Shown: one piece after another, positions 18,253 to 27,281 of the stretch
Position numbering within the stretch: the stretch's first letter is position 1
Layout of the letters: every line of letters starts with the position of its first letter
Origin: Arenimonas fontis
GTDB lineage: Bacteria > Pseudomonadota > Gammaproteobacteria > Xanthomonadales > Xanthomonadaceae
DNA: 64,000 bases
NCBI RefSeq assembly: GCF_008386465.1
Contig: NZ_VUOD01000002.1
Coordinates: 310,001-374,000 of the forward strand
Reading direction: 5' to 3'
Notes under the pieces: model-generated
Told to the model about the DNA's origin: nothing
What the model saw: the letters and a program-made list of their open reading frames with translations, nothing else
Database searches by the model: none
Translations under genes and position numbers: made by a program

Positions 18253-19320
18253 ATGACCCTGATCCAGTTCCTTGCCGGCCTGGCCGTGCTGATCCTCGGC
18301 GCCGAAGTCCTGGTGCGCGGCGCCTCCCGCCTTTCACTGAGCCTGGGCGTGCCGCCGCTGGTGGTCGGCCTCACCGTGGTCGCCTTCGGCACCAGCGCGC
18401 CCGAACTGGCCGTCACCCTGGGCGGCGTGGTCACCGGCAAGACCGACCTGGCCATGGGCAACGTGGTCGGCAGCAACATCTTCAACGTGCTGTTCATCCT
18501 GGGCCTGTCGGCCCTGATCGCGCCGCTGGTGGTGGACCGGCAACTGGTGCGGCAGGAAGTGCCGATCGTGATCGCCCTGTCCGCCCTGACCATGGTGCTG
18601 GCCCTGGACACCCGCCTGTCCATGCCCGATGGCGCGGTACTGGTGGCCAGCCTGGCGGCCTACTCCCTGCTGCTGTACCGCCAGGGAAAACGCGCGCCCG
18701 CCGTGGAGATGGCCGACCCGCTGCTGCCCGTGCCGCGGCGCGGGCCGATATGGGATCTCGCCGCGATCATCGCCGGCCTGGCCCTGCTGGTGCTCGGCTC
18801 GCGCTGGCTGGTGGCGGCTGCCACCGACATCGCGCTCGGCCTGGGCATCAGCGAGACGGTGGTGGGACTGACCATCGTCGCCGCAGGCACGTCCCTGCCG
18901 GAGGTGGCCACCTCGGTGGTGGCGGCCGCGCGTGGCGAGCGCGAGATCGCAGTCGGCAACGTACTGGGCAGCAGCATCTTCAACCTGGGCGCGGTGCTCG
19001 GCTTCGGCGCGCTGTTCGCCGGCGGGAACGGCTTGCCGGTGGCCCCGTCGCTGCTGGCCTTCGACCTGCCGGTGATGGTGGCGGTGGCGGTGGCCTGCCT
19101 GCCAGTGCTTTTCACCGGCCACCTGATCGCACGCTGGGAAGGCGCACTGTTCTTCGGCTACTACCTCGCCTACACCGCCTGGCTGGTGCTGTACTCCCAG
19201 CACCACGATGCGCTCGACGAATACGGCCTGGTGATGCGCATGGTGGTGATTCCGCTGACGGTGGCGACGCTGGCGGCGGTGGCCTGGCGCGAATGGCGGG
19301 CGCGCCGCCGCGCCGGGTAA
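18253..19320 (+). CDS. Calcium/sodium antiporter (YrbG/CaCA family)
   Basis: A 355-residue inner-membrane exchanger. The two inverted alpha-repeats are clear: VAFGTSAPELAVTLGG with GNVVGSNIFNVLFILGLSAL in the first half, and VAAGTSLPEVATSVVAA with GNVLGSSIFNLGAVLGFGAL in the second. The Glu of each GTSxPE and the Asn/Ser residues bind the cations. YrbG-like proteins exchange Ca2+ or Na+ with H+ or Na+ across the inner membrane. The ATG at 18253 was chosen since the first repeat begins shortly after it. It diverges from the EamA gene. Confidence 0.93.
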   Translation: MTLIQFLAGLAVLILGAEVLVRGASRLSLSLGVPPLVVGLTVVAFGTSAPELAVTLGGVVTGKTDLAMGNVVGSNIFNVLFILGLSALIAPLVVDRQLVRQEVPIVIALSALTMVLALDTRLSMPDGAVLVASLAAYSLLLYRQGKRAPAVEMADPLLPVPRRGPIWDLAAIIAGLALLVLGSRWLVAAATDIALGLGISETVVGLTIVAAGTSLPEVATSVVAAARGEREIAVGNVLGSSIFNLGAVLGFGALFAGGNGLPVAPSLLAFDLPVMVAVAVACLPVLFTGHLIARWEGALFFGYYLAYTAWLVLYSQHHDALDEYGLVMRMVVIPLTVATLAAVAWREWRARRRAG

Positions 19321-19333
19321 GCCGGTACCGCAC

Positions 19334-19753
19334 TCAGAAGGGTTTCAGGTACACCAGCACCAGTACGCCGATCAACAGCAGCAGCGGGATCTCGTTGAAC
19401 CAGCGCAGGGCGGTGGCGCCCGGCAGCGTCCCGCCCGTCCCCGCCCGCTTCAGCCATCGGCCGGCGATGACGAAGTGCGCCAGCAGCGCCGCCACCAGGG
19501 CCAGCTTGGCGTGCAGCCAGCCGCCGGACATGCCGAAGTGCAACCACAGCGTCAGGCCCAGCAGGAAGGCGAAACCGAACATGGTGTGGCCGAAGCGATA
19601 GAGGCGCCGCCCCATCAGCGCCAGCCGGTCGCACACGGCCGTCTCGCCGGCGCATTCGGCCAGGTTGACCAGGATCCGCGGCAGGTAGAACACCGTGGCC
19701 ATCCAGGCGATCACGAACAGGACGTGGGCGGCTTTGGTCAACAGGTAGGCCAT
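19334..19753 (-). CDS. CopD/HemJ-like membrane protein
   Basis: A 139-residue protein with four membrane helices. The first reads MAYLLTKAAHVLFVIAWMAT with YLPRILVN after it, as in HemJ/UPF0093 proteins. HemJ oxidises protoporphyrinogen IX in haem synthesis using bound haem. Conserved histidines are visible at position 10, in LYRFGHTMFGF, and in WLHAKL. Many such proteins are called CopD family; HemJ is the closer match in length and opening motif, but the distinction needs a profile search. It converges on the antiporter gene. Confidence 0.75.
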   Translation of the reverse strand: MAYLLTKAAHVLFVIAWMATVFYLPRILVNLAECAGETAVCDRLALMGRRLYRFGHTMFGFAFLLGLTLWLHFGMSGGWLHAKLALVAALLAHFVIAGRWLKRAGTGGTLPGATALRWFNEIPLLLLIGVLVLVYLKPF

Positions 19754-19778
19754 GGCGGACGTTTCCTTGCCGGAGAGA

Positions 19779-20573
19779 TCACTCGCAATCCGGACGGCGA
19801 CCGGCGGCCCGGGCCTGCTGGTAGACCGGCCGCAGCGAAGGCGCCGCCGCCTCGAGTTCGCGGATGCGCTGCTGCGGATCCGGGTGGGTGGACAGCCAGG
19901 CAGGCGCGCGCTGACCGCCGGAATGCGCGACCATGTTGCGCCACAAGGCTGCAGCGGCATCCGGATCGAAGCCGGCGGCGGCCATGTAGCGCTGGCCCAG
20001 GATGTCGGCCTCGCTTTCGTGCTTGCGCGAAAACGGCAGCAACACGCCGGCCTGGGCGCCGACGCCAAGCAAACCCAGCAAGGCGCGCTGCTCGCCGCCG
20101 GTGCCCGCATCCAGCACTTTCAGGGCGGCGTCGGCGGCGAACTGTTGCGACACCCGCTCGGCGGCATGGCGCGAAACGACGTGACCGAGCTCGTGGCCGA
20201 TCACCGAGGCCAACTGGTCCTGGTTGGCCGCCACCTTCAGCAAGCCGGTGTGCACGCCGACCTTGCCGCCAGGCAAGGCGAAGGCGTTGGCGCTGTCGTC
20301 GGCAATCAGCACCACTTCCCATGGCTGCTGCCGCCATTGCGCCGGCAGCTGGGCGATCAGGGCATCGGCGACGCAGCGCACATACCGCTGCCGGCCGGGG
20401 TCTTTCGCCACCTTGCCCTGGGATTTGATCCGGTCGAAGGTGGTGACGCCCATGCGGTTCATGTCGGCATCGCTGACCAGGATCAACTGACTGCGGCCGG
20501 TCGGCGCGGTGGCGCAACCGGCCAGCAGGATGGCCGTGGCCAGCCAGGCGGGAATCCAGGGGAGCTTGCGCAT
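19779..20573 (-). CDS. M48 family lipoprotein metalloprotease (LoiP/YggG-like)
   Basis: A 264-residue periplasmic peptidase attached by a lipid. The signal peptide ends at a lipobox (ILLAGC, Cys20). The catalytic zinc motif HELGH is at residues 127-131 (IGHELGHVVSRH), and HESEADILG supplies the third zinc ligand. STHPDPQQRI near the C-terminus is the usual M48B substrate-site block. M48 lipoproteins of this type degrade misfolded outer-membrane or periplasmic proteins. AAAGGAGGAC lies just before the ATG, a strong ribosome-binding site that settles this start. Confidence 0.93.
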   Translation of the reverse strand: MRKLPWIPAWLATAILLAGCATAPTGRSQLILVSDADMNRMGVTTFDRIKSQGKVAKDPGRQRYVRCVADALIAQLPAQWRQQPWEVVLIADDSANAFALPGGKVGVHTGLLKVAANQDQLASVIGHELGHVVSRHAAERVSQQFAADAALKVLDAGTGGEQRALLGLLGVGAQAGVLLPFSRKHESEADILGQRYMAAAGFDPDAAAALWRNMVAHSGGQRAPAWLSTHPDPQQRIRELEAAAPSLRPVYQQARAAGRRPDCE

Positions 20574-20591
20574 GCTCGTCCTCCTTTGCGT

Positions 20592-20637
20592 GGACCGGAG
20601 TCGGGCCTGGCGGCGCCGTACGGACCGGAGCCGGGCC
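20592..20637. repeat. Imperfect 16-bp direct repeat upstream of the M48 gene
   Basis: GGACCGGAGTCGGGCC (20592-20607) and GGACCGGAGCCGGGCC (20622-20637) differ at one base and start 30 bp apart, between the divergent M48 and deaD genes. It may be an operator pair or only G+C-rich sequence drift. Confidence 0.45.
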
Positions 20638-20815
20638 GATCGGAATCCGGCGGACCGTGCGGGGCCGACCGGCACGCCCATGATTCCGGCCTTGCCTTCC
20701 CGCCGCAAGCCAGGGCAGCGGTTCAGGCGCAACGGCCATTGCGGGGGTACAATCCGCGTCCTTCGTGTCCGTGGAGTGGCGGCATGCGAAGCCCTGCGAA
20801 TCCCACGGAATCCCC

Positions 20816-22681
20816 ATGAACACCATCCCCGCCGAAGCGCCCGGCGCGCCCACCTCTTTCCGCGACCTGGGTCTGGCCGAGCCCCTGCTGCAGGCCCTGG
20901 CCGAGGTCGGTTACGAGACCCCGTCGCCGATCCAGGCCGCAACCATCCCGCTGCTGCTGGCCGGGCGGGACGTGCTGGGCCTGGCCCAGACCGGCACCGG
21001 CAAGACCGCCGCCTTCGCCCTGCCCCTGCTGTCGCGCCTGGACCCGGACCGGCGGGCACCGCAGGTGCTGGTACTGTGCCCGACCCGCGAACTGGGCATC
21101 CAGGTCGCCGAAGCCTTCCAGAAATACGCCGCCCGCCTGCCCGGCTTCCGGGTGCTGCCGATCTATGGCGGCCAGGCCTACGGCCCGCAGCTGGCGGCCC
21201 TGCGCCGCGGCGTGCACGTGGTGGTGGGCACGCCGGGCCGGGTGATCGACCATCTCGAACGCGGCTCGCTCGACCTGACCGGGCTTTCCTGCCTGGTGCT
21301 GGACGAGGCCGACGAGATGCTGCGCATGGGCTTCATCGACGATGTCGAACGGATCCTGCGTGAGATGCCCGAGCAGCGGCAGACCGCCCTGTTTTCGGCG
21401 ACGATGCCGCCGCCGGTACGACGCATCGCCCAGACCTACCTGCGCGAACCGGCCGAAGTAACCATTGCGTCCAGGACCCGCACCGCCGAAAACATCCGCC
21501 AGCGCTACTGGCAGGTCAGCGGCCTGCACAAGCTGGACGCGCTGACCCGCATCCTCGAGGCCGAACCCTTCGACGCGATGATCGTCTTCACGCGCACCAA
21601 ACAGGCCACCGAGGAACTGGCGGAGAAACTGCAGGCGCGCGGTTTCGCCGCCGCCGCCATCAACGGCGACGTGGCCCAGGCCCAGCGCGAACGCACCATC
21701 GCCCAGCTCAAGGATGGCAAGGTGGACATCCTGGTGGCCACCGACGTGGCTGCCCGCGGCCTGGACGTGGACCGCATCAGCCACGTGCTGAACTACGACG
21801 TGCCCTACGACACCGAGAGCTACGTGCACCGGATCGGCCGTACCGGCCGGGCCGGACGCAGCGGCGAGGCCATCCTGTTCATCGCCCCGCGCGAACGCGG
21901 GCTGCTGCGGGCGATCGAACGCGCCACCCGACAGCCGATCGAGCCGATGGACCTGCCCAGCGTCGAGGCGATCAACGACGTTCGCATCGGCAGGTTCAAG
22001 CAGCGCATCAGTGACACCCTGGCGAGCGGCGGTCTGGGCATGTTCCAGGCCCTGGTCGAGGAGTACGAGCGCGAGCACAACGTGCCCGCCCTCGAGATCG
22101 CCGCGGCGCTGGCCAAGATGGTCCATGGCGAGACGCCGCTGCTTCTGGAGCCGGCCCGGCCGGCACCGGCGCCGTTGCGGGAATCCGCGCGCGAGCACGG
22201 CAGCATGCGAAACCGCGGCGAACGCGGATTCGGCGACCATGACCGCGGGCCGGCGCGACCCATGCCGCGCAAGCAGCGGCTGCCGCACACGCCCGACCCC
22301 GGCATGGCCACCTTCCGCATCGAGGTCGGCTACGAGGACGGCGTGAAGCCGGGCAACATCGTCGGCGCGATCGCCAACGAGGCCGGGCTGGAGGCGCGCC
22401 AGATCGGCCGCATCGAGATCTATTCCGACCACAGCCTGCTGGACCTGCCCGCGGACCTGCCCGCGCCGGTGCTCGCGCACCTGAAAGGCACCTGGTGCGC
22501 CGGCAGGCAACTGCGCATCACCCGCGACGGCGAGCCGCCGGATGTCGCCCCCAGGACGCCCGGACGCAAGCCCGGCGGACCGCGCCGCGATGCCGGCGAC
22601 CGCAGGCCCTTCGTCCCGAAGAAGAACTTCGGCCCGAAGAAACCGCACCGCAAGGGCACGCGCCCCGACCGATCACCCTGA
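20816..22681 (+). CDS. deaD: DEAD-box RNA helicase DeaD/CsdA
   Basis: A 621-residue cold-shock-type helicase that unwinds structured mRNA and helps large-subunit ribosome assembly. Motifs: TSFRDLGLAEPLLQALAEVG with the Q motif, AQTGTGKTA, PTREL, LVLDEADEMLRMGF, SAT in ALFSATMPP, ATDVAARGLD, HRIGRTGRAG. The C-terminal RNA-binding domain typical of the DbpA/DeaD branch covers about residues 500-575 (FRIEVGYEDGVKPGNIVGAI and following), then a basic tail. The ATG at 20816 was chosen because the helicase core follows at once; upstream, TACAAT at 20748-20753 could be a -10 element. Its end overlaps the convergent DUF1415 gene by 9 bases. Confidence 0.94.
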   Translation: MNTIPAEAPGAPTSFRDLGLAEPLLQALAEVGYETPSPIQAATIPLLLAGRDVLGLAQTGTGKTAAFALPLLSRLDPDRRAPQVLVLCPTRELGIQVAEAFQKYAARLPGFRVLPIYGGQAYGPQLAALRRGVHVVVGTPGRVIDHLERGSLDLTGLSCLVLDEADEMLRMGFIDDVERILREMPEQRQTALFSATMPPPVRRIAQTYLREPAEVTIASRTRTAENIRQRYWQVSGLHKLDALTRILEAEPFDAMIVFTRTKQATEELAEKLQARGFAAAAINGDVAQAQRERTIAQLKDGKVDILVATDVAARGLDVDRISHVLNYDVPYDTESYVHRIGRTGRAGRSGEAILFIAPRERGLLRAIERATRQPIEPMDLPSVEAINDVRIGRFKQRISDTLASGGLGMFQALVEEYEREHNVPALEIAAALAKMVHGETPLLLEPARPAPAPLRESAREHGSMRNRGERGFGDHDRGPARPMPRKQRLPHTPDPGMATFRIEVGYEDGVKPGNIVGAIANEAGLEARQIGRIEIYSDHSLLDLPADLPAPVLAHLKGTWCAGRQLRITRDGEPPDVAPRTPGRKPGGPRRDAGDRRPFVPKKNFGPKKPHRKGTRPDRSP

Positions 22682-23272
22682 GCTGCGGCCGAAACCGAGC
22701 CGGCGCCAGCCTTCGGGGCCGAGCCGGCGCAGGGTCTCGATATTGGCCTCCCAGATCCGCTCGGCCTCCGGAAAGGCGGCCACCGCCCTGTCCACGCTGT
22801 CCTCGCGCAGCAGGTGCAGGGTCGGGAAGGGCGAACGATTGGAGTAGTTGCCCATGTCGTCCGGAGCGCTGCCGGCGAAGCGGTAGTCGGGATGGAAACT
22901 GGCGACCTGCAACACGCCTTCCAGGTCCAGCTCGGCGACGGCGGCGTCGGCCAGGTCCAGGAAATCGTTGTAATCCAGGAAGTCGTTCAGCACCCAGGGA
23001 TGCACCAGCAGGGTGGTGTCCACGTCGCCCGGGTCGGCGGCGGCCAGCAGTTGCAGCTCGTGCAGCAGGTTCTCCAGCAGGGCTTCCACCGTGCGGGCGT
23101 GGCTGACGACGTAGCGGATCTGGCGCTTGGCGTGCACCGCCTTGGCGAAGGGACAGAGGTTCAGTCCGATCACCGCCTTGACCACCCAGTCGCGGGTGGC
23201 GGCCACCACGGCCTCGTCGGACAGCGGTTCGACGCCGTGCAGCGGGTCGGGCGGGCTGCTGGGCTGGCTCAT
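22673..23272 (-). CDS. DUF1415 domain protein
   Basis: A 199-residue soluble protein matching DUF1415. The signature VVKAVIGLNLCPFAKAVHAK includes the conserved CPFA cysteine. Other family blocks are LLVHPWVLNDFLDYNDFLD and VASFHPDYRFAGSAPDDMGN with NRSPFPTLHLLRE. The conserved Cys, His and Asp residues suggest an enzyme, but none has been assigned to my knowledge. The ATG at 23272 avoids an unnatural extension. The gene overlaps deaD tail to tail by nine bases. Confidence 0.9.
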   Translation of the reverse strand: MSQPSSPPDPLHGVEPLSDEAVVAATRDWVVKAVIGLNLCPFAKAVHAKRQIRYVVSHARTVEALLENLLHELQLLAAADPGDVDTTLLVHPWVLNDFLDYNDFLDLADAAVAELDLEGVLQVASFHPDYRFAGSAPDDMGNYSNRSPFPTLHLLREDSVDRAVAAFPEAERIWEANIETLRRLGPEGWRRLGFGRSSG

Positions 23273-23353
23273 GGGCGCCTCCTGGCCGGGGCCTGCCGGC
23301 GCGCCCACCTTACCGCAAGCCGGCGCGGACGGCGCCGGCCTGCGGCCGCCCGC

Positions 23354-24262
23354 TCAGTACTGGGCGGTCTTCACCAGCAGGTGCTTGGCCAGGGCGCCGT
23401 GCACCCGGGCCACGCCACGGGCGATGTGCAGGGTCAGAAAGAAGCCCAGCACGCCCAGCAGGAAACACAGCGGCACCCCGAGCCAGGCAGGCAGCAGCAC
23501 GTCCAGGTCGGTGCGAAGCCCGCCCAGGTCCAGGCCCAGGCCCTGCAGCGCGGCCAGCACGGCGCCCAGCACCAGGCCGAGCGACGTGCTCATGCCGGTC
23601 ACGGCGACGGTGAAATAGGCGACGCCAAGCGGCAGCATCAGCAGCATGTACAGCATGGTGGACCAGGTGCGCGGATCGGTGAACATGGCGCCGATGCGCT
23701 GCAGCCAGGGCTGGCCGCGGCCCTGGTACAGGGGCCGGCGCGGCATGCGCTCGCCCAGCATCACCTCGACGATACGACCCTCGACCAGGGAGAGGATGCG
23801 GACGATGCCGACGAACAGCACCACCACCGGAATGCCGATGATCAGCACGATCATGCCCGCGGACAGGCTGAAGCCGGTGACCACGGTCGTGAAGTAGACG
23901 ATGCCGGTGGCCAGCGACAGCAGCATGTAGAACAGGCCGGCCCAGGCCCGTGGATCGGCGGCGACACCGAAGAAGGCCGCCATCGCACCCTGCCGCGGCG
24001 GCGCCGGCGGCGTGCGCAGGGCCTGGCTCACCTGCACTTCGGTGTCGCGGTAGATCTCGGCCACCTCCTCAGGCGCGCCGTAGCTGGTGGCGATGCCAGC
24101 CAGCAGGCTCGCTTCGTCGGTGCCGGGGTTGGCGGCGAGTTCGGATCGCAGGTATTCCTCGGCGTCGTAGAGCGCATCCTGGACCAGGGCCGGATCGGCG
24201 CCGCGCAAGGCGGCCCGCAACTGCGCGAGGTATTCGGGAATGGTTGTCGGGGTCGGGGTCAT
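23354..24262 (-). CDS. Membrane sensor-domain protein, DUF1700-like, partner of a PadR regulator
   Basis: A 302-residue protein. Residues 1-80 form a soluble helical DUF1700-like part (TIPEYLAQLRAALRG...YDAEEYLRSELA...GAPEEVAEIY). The rest is a duplicated membrane module: each half starts with DPRAWAGLFYMLLSL or DPRTWSTMLYMLLML and has two or three helices followed by an amphipathic stretch. The duplication is visible by eye. Such proteins are typically encoded after a PadR regulator, as here (ATGA overlap). Role: probably envelope stress or antimicrobial sensing, by inference from the family. Confidence 0.82.
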   Translation of the reverse strand: MTPTPTTIPEYLAQLRAALRGADPALVQDALYDAEEYLRSELAANPGTDEASLLAGIATSYGAPEEVAEIYRDTEVQVSQALRTPPAPPRQGAMAAFFGVAADPRAWAGLFYMLLSLATGIVYFTTVVTGFSLSAGMIVLIIGIPVVVLFVGIVRILSLVEGRIVEVMLGERMPRRPLYQGRGQPWLQRIGAMFTDPRTWSTMLYMLLMLPLGVAYFTVAVTGMSTSLGLVLGAVLAALQGLGLDLGGLRTDLDVLLPAWLGVPLCFLLGVLGFFLTLHIARGVARVHGALAKHLLVKTAQY

Positions 24263-24624
24263 GGCAGTTGTCCTTCCAGCACGGAATCGACGGACCGGCG
24301 GGTCGTGCGCCAGCTTTGGGTCCACTCGGCCAGCACCTGGCGGCCGAGCGGCGTGATGCGGTAGTACCGGCGCGGCGGGCCGCTGACCGAGGGTTCGACA
24401 TGGCTCTCGGCCAGGCCGGCGGCGCTGAGGTTGCGCAGCACCGGGTACAGCGCGCTTTGTTTGCCGACCAGCAGCGGGTCTCCGGTCTGCTCCAGGCGCT
24501 TGGCGATCTGATAGCCGTAGAGCGGCTCACCGGACCGTTCCAGCACCGCCAGCAGCACCAGCGATACCGTTCCGGCGCTGAGCTCCTTCTGGAACTTCTT
24601 CAGATGTGACTCGATCCCGGTCAT
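24259..24624 (-). CDS. PadR family transcriptional regulator
   Basis: A 121-residue winged-helix repressor. The block GTVSLVLLAVLERSGEPLYGYQIAKRLEQ is the PadR helix-turn-helix, and KQSALYPVLRNLSAAGLAES with PPRRYYRITPLGRQVLAEW forms the wing and dimer helix. It controls the cotranscribed membrane protein, as in known PadR/DUF1700 pairs. Start codon is uncertain: ATG at 24624 gives the usual length, while ATGs at 24657 and 24663 would add 11 or 13 residues but sit inside a likely promoter. Confidence 0.85.
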   Translation of the reverse strand: MTGIESHLKKFQKELSAGTVSLVLLAVLERSGEPLYGYQIAKRLEQTGDPLLVGKQSALYPVLRNLSAAGLAESHVEPSVSGPPRRYYRITPLGRQVLAEWTQSWRTTRRSVDSVLEGQLP

Positions 24625-24662
24625 GGACTGGTCTTGCGGGCTTCGTATCCCGTTCATGCTCA

Positions 24663-24681
24663 TATTATTGAGTTGATGATA
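24663..24681. promoter_or_regulatory. A+T-rich imperfect palindrome, candidate PadR operator
   Basis: TATTAT (24663-24668) and ATGATA (24676-24681) form an imperfect dyad across 7 bases in an unusually A+T-rich patch just upstream of padR. Autoregulation is typical of PadR repressors. On the padR strand a TTCACT / TATGAG pair with 16-bp spacing could be its promoter. Confidence 0.35.
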
Positions 24682-24805
24682 GTGAACGCCTGGACTCGCC
24701 CCAGTGCCGCAAGTCATGGGCCGGCAAGGATTTGCGGGCGCGCCCGGCTTGCATCCGGCCCCGCCTTCGGTAACTTGGAGCCCCAGCCACTCCGGGAGAC
24801 CCTCG

Positions 24806-25597
24806 ATGAGTTCCGCGTCCAGCTCCGGTCCGATGCCCGTCCTGTTCGTCGGGCACGGTTCGCCGATGAACGCGATCGAGGACAATCCCTGGCGACGCGG
24901 CTGGCAGGCCGTGGGCCGGCGCCTGCCCCGCCCCAAGGCCATCCTGTGCGTCTCCGCCCACTGGGAAACGGAGGGCGTGTACGTCGGCTCCGGCGCCCAG
25001 CCCGACACCCTGCATGACTTCCGCGGCTTCCCCCGTGCCCTGTTCCAGGTGAAGTACCCGGCCCCGGGCAGCCCCGAACTGGCGCACCGGGTAGCCGAGC
25101 TGCTCGAGGGCACGCGGGTGCACCTGGACCCGCAGCGCGGCCTGGACCACGGCGCCTGGAGCGTGCTCAGCGCGATGTACCCGGACGCCGACGTGCCGGT
25201 ACTGCAGCTCAGCCTGCACAGCCTGCAGCCGGGCGCCTGGCACTACGACCTGGCCCGTCAGCTGCAACCCTTGCGCGACGAGGGCGTACTGGTGATGGGC
25301 AGCGGCAACATCGTGCACAACCTGCGCTACTGGCGGCCGGACATGGCCGAGCCCTACGACTGGGCAGCCCGCTTCGACGAGGACATCGCCGAGCGCATCG
25401 CCGAGGGCCACCATGAGGGCATGCTCGGCTACGAAACCCTGGGTCCGGATGCGCTGCTGGCCATCCCGACGCCCGAGCACTACCTGCCCCTGGTCTACGT
25501 GCTGGCCCTGCAGCGCGAGGGCGAGCCGGTGGAGTTCTTCAACGACCAGGTCTCGAGTTCGATCTCGATGCGCTCGGTCCTGATCGGCAATGTCTGA
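24806..25597 (+). CDS. ygiD: 4,5-DOPA-extradiol-dioxygenase-like protein (YgiD family)
   Basis: A 263-residue LigB-fold protein. The zinc or iron ligands are visible as His17 (LFVGHGSPMNAI), His52 (VSAHWET), and a histidine in MGSGNIVHNLRYW; IPTPEHYLPLVYVL supplies another conserved histidine near the active site. YgiD opens DOPA by extradiol cleavage in vitro; its in vivo substrate is unclear. The ATG at 24806 has GGGAG upstream and gives the family N-terminus. It overlaps the following methyltransferase gene by 8 bases. Confidence 0.92.
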   Translation: MSSASSSGPMPVLFVGHGSPMNAIEDNPWRRGWQAVGRRLPRPKAILCVSAHWETEGVYVGSGAQPDTLHDFRGFPRALFQVKYPAPGSPELAHRVAELLEGTRVHLDPQRGLDHGAWSVLSAMYPDADVPVLQLSLHSLQPGAWHYDLARQLQPLRDEGVLVMGSGNIVHNLRYWRPDMAEPYDWAARFDEDIAERIAEGHHEGMLGYETLGPDALLAIPTPEHYLPLVYVLALQREGEPVEFFNDQVSSSISMRSVLIGNV

Positions 25598-26231
25598 GCC
25601 GGCCATGGCCGGAACGCCGGGGAAACCCGCCGGCGCCCGTCGGCGGAAGGTCTACGACCAGGCCTATTTCGACACCTGGTACCGACAGCGCGGCATGGGC
25701 GGCGGCGCGGCCCTGTCGCGCAAGGTGGGCTTGGCCGTGGCGATGGCCGAATACCACCTCGGCCGGCCGCTGCAGTCGGTACTGGACGTGGGCTGCGGCG
25801 AAGGCGCCTGGCTGGCGCCGCTGCGCCGGCTTCGACCCGGAGTCCGCTATCTGGGCGTGGACGCCAGCGAGTACGCGATCGCACGGCACGGTGCCCGCCG
25901 CAACCTTCACTGGCTGCCCTTCGGCGACCTCGCCTCGCTGACTCTGCCCGAGCCGGTGGACCTGCTGGTCTGCGCGGACGTGATGCACTACCTGGAGGAC
26001 GCGGAGCTCAAGCGCGGCCTGCGCGAATTCCCCCGCCTCTGCGACGGCGTCGCCTTCCTGGAACTGTTCGCCGAAGGCGACGACATCGTAGGCGACACCG
26101 AGGAGCTGCACTGGCGGCCGGCGTCCTGGTACCGCTCGCTGTTCGCCCGGCACGGTTTCCGCTGGGCTGGGCCGCACTGCTATCTCTCGGCCGGCCTGGC
26201 GGCCCGGGCCACGGCGATGGAGCTGCCGTGA
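25590..26231 (+). CDS. Class I SAM-dependent methyltransferase
   Basis: A 213-residue protein. The SAM-binding motif I is VLDVGCGEGAWLAPL, motif II GVDASEYAI, and LLVCADVMHYL is the acidic post-strand motif. The opening block KVYDQAYFDTWYRQRGMGGG resembles small methyltransferases of unknown substrate found in Xanthomonadales. It lies in a three-gene overlapping run between ygiD and srkA. The acceptor is not known. Confidence 0.85.
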   Translation: MSEPAMAGTPGKPAGARRRKVYDQAYFDTWYRQRGMGGGAALSRKVGLAVAMAEYHLGRPLQSVLDVGCGEGAWLAPLRRLRPGVRYLGVDASEYAIARHGARRNLHWLPFGDLASLTLPEPVDLLVCADVMHYLEDAELKRGLREFPRLCDGVAFLELFAEGDDIVGDTEELHWRPASWYRSLFARHGFRWAGPHCYLSAGLAARATAMELP

Positions 26232-27235
26232 GCGGGCCGCGCGGGAAACGGCCGGCCACGGAGGAACTGCCCTTTGCCGACCTAGAGCCCGCGTTCATCC
26301 TCGATGCGGTCGAGTCGCTCGGCCTGCGCTGCGACGGCCGCGTGCTGGCCCTGAACAGTTACGAGAACCGGGTCTACCGCCTGGGCATGGAAGACGGGCC
26401 GCCGCTGGTCGCCAAGTTCTACCGGCCCGGCCGCTGGCACGACGAGGCCATCGCCGAGGAACATGCCTTCGCCCTGGAGCTGGCGGCGGCGGAACTGCCG
26501 TCGGTGGCGCCGCTGGCCTTCGCCGGCAGCACCCTGCACCACCGCGACGGCCACCGCTTTGCCCTGTTCCCGCTGCATGGCGGCCGTGCGCCCGAGGTCG
26601 GCGATCGCGACACCCTGCGCCAGCTCGGTCGCCTGCTGGCGCGGCTGCACAACGTTGGCGAACGGGCGGCATTCCGGCACCGCGGCAGCATCGGCCCGGA
26701 AAGCCACGGCGAACGGCCGGTGGCCTGGCTGCTCGAACACGGCTGGCTGCCGCCGGAACTGGAGGACAACTTCGCCGCCCTCGCCGACACCCTGCTAGAC
26801 GCCATTGCCGCCTGCATCGAGCGCGCCGGCGCGGTGCGGACGCTGCGCCTGCATGGCGACTGCCACCTCGGCAACATCCTCTGGCGGGGGGAACAGGCCC
26901 ACTTCGTCGACCTGGACGACTGCCTGACGGGCCCGGCAGTGCAGGACTTGTGGATGCTGGCCGGCCAGGGCGAGGGCGCCCGCCGTGCCTGGGCCTGGCT
27001 GCTGGAAGGCTACGGCGAGTTCCGCGAGTTCAACCTGGCCGAGCTGCACCTGGTGGAGCCGCTGCGCAGCCTGCGCCTGCTGCACCACAACGCCTGGATC
27101 GCCCGCCGCTGGCAGGATCCGGCCTTCCCCGCCGCCTTTCCATGGTTCGCCGGGCCGCGGCACTGGGAGGAGGTGCTGGCACGCATGCAGGAGCAACTCG
27201 CGGCCCTGCGGGAGCCGCCACCTGTGCCGGCCTGA
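26228..27235 (+). CDS. srkA: Stress response kinase A (SrkA/YihE)
   Basis: A 335-residue protein Ser/Thr kinase with an aminoglycoside-phosphotransferase-like fold. Family blocks: LNSYENRVYRLG, a catalytic-loop motif LHGDCHLGNILW and metal motif HFVDLDDCLTGPAVQDLWML. SrkA counters death under envelope or oxidative stress. Translation starts at GTG 26228, overlapping the previous stop (GTGA). The residue set for catalysis is complete by eye. Confidence 0.93.
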   Translation: MSGPRGKRPATEELPFADLEPAFILDAVESLGLRCDGRVLALNSYENRVYRLGMEDGPPLVAKFYRPGRWHDEAIAEEHAFALELAAAELPSVAPLAFAGSTLHHRDGHRFALFPLHGGRAPEVGDRDTLRQLGRLLARLHNVGERAAFRHRGSIGPESHGERPVAWLLEHGWLPPELEDNFAALADTLLDAIAACIERAGAVRTLRLHGDCHLGNILWRGEQAHFVDLDDCLTGPAVQDLWMLAGQGEGARRAWAWLLEGYGEFREFNLAELHLVEPLRSLRLLHHNAWIARRWQDPAFPAAFPWFAGPRHWEEVLARMQEQLAALREPPPVPA

Positions 27236-27281
27236 TCGCTCGGGTTAGGCTTGCCACCCCGCCGCCACGGAACAAGCCGCC

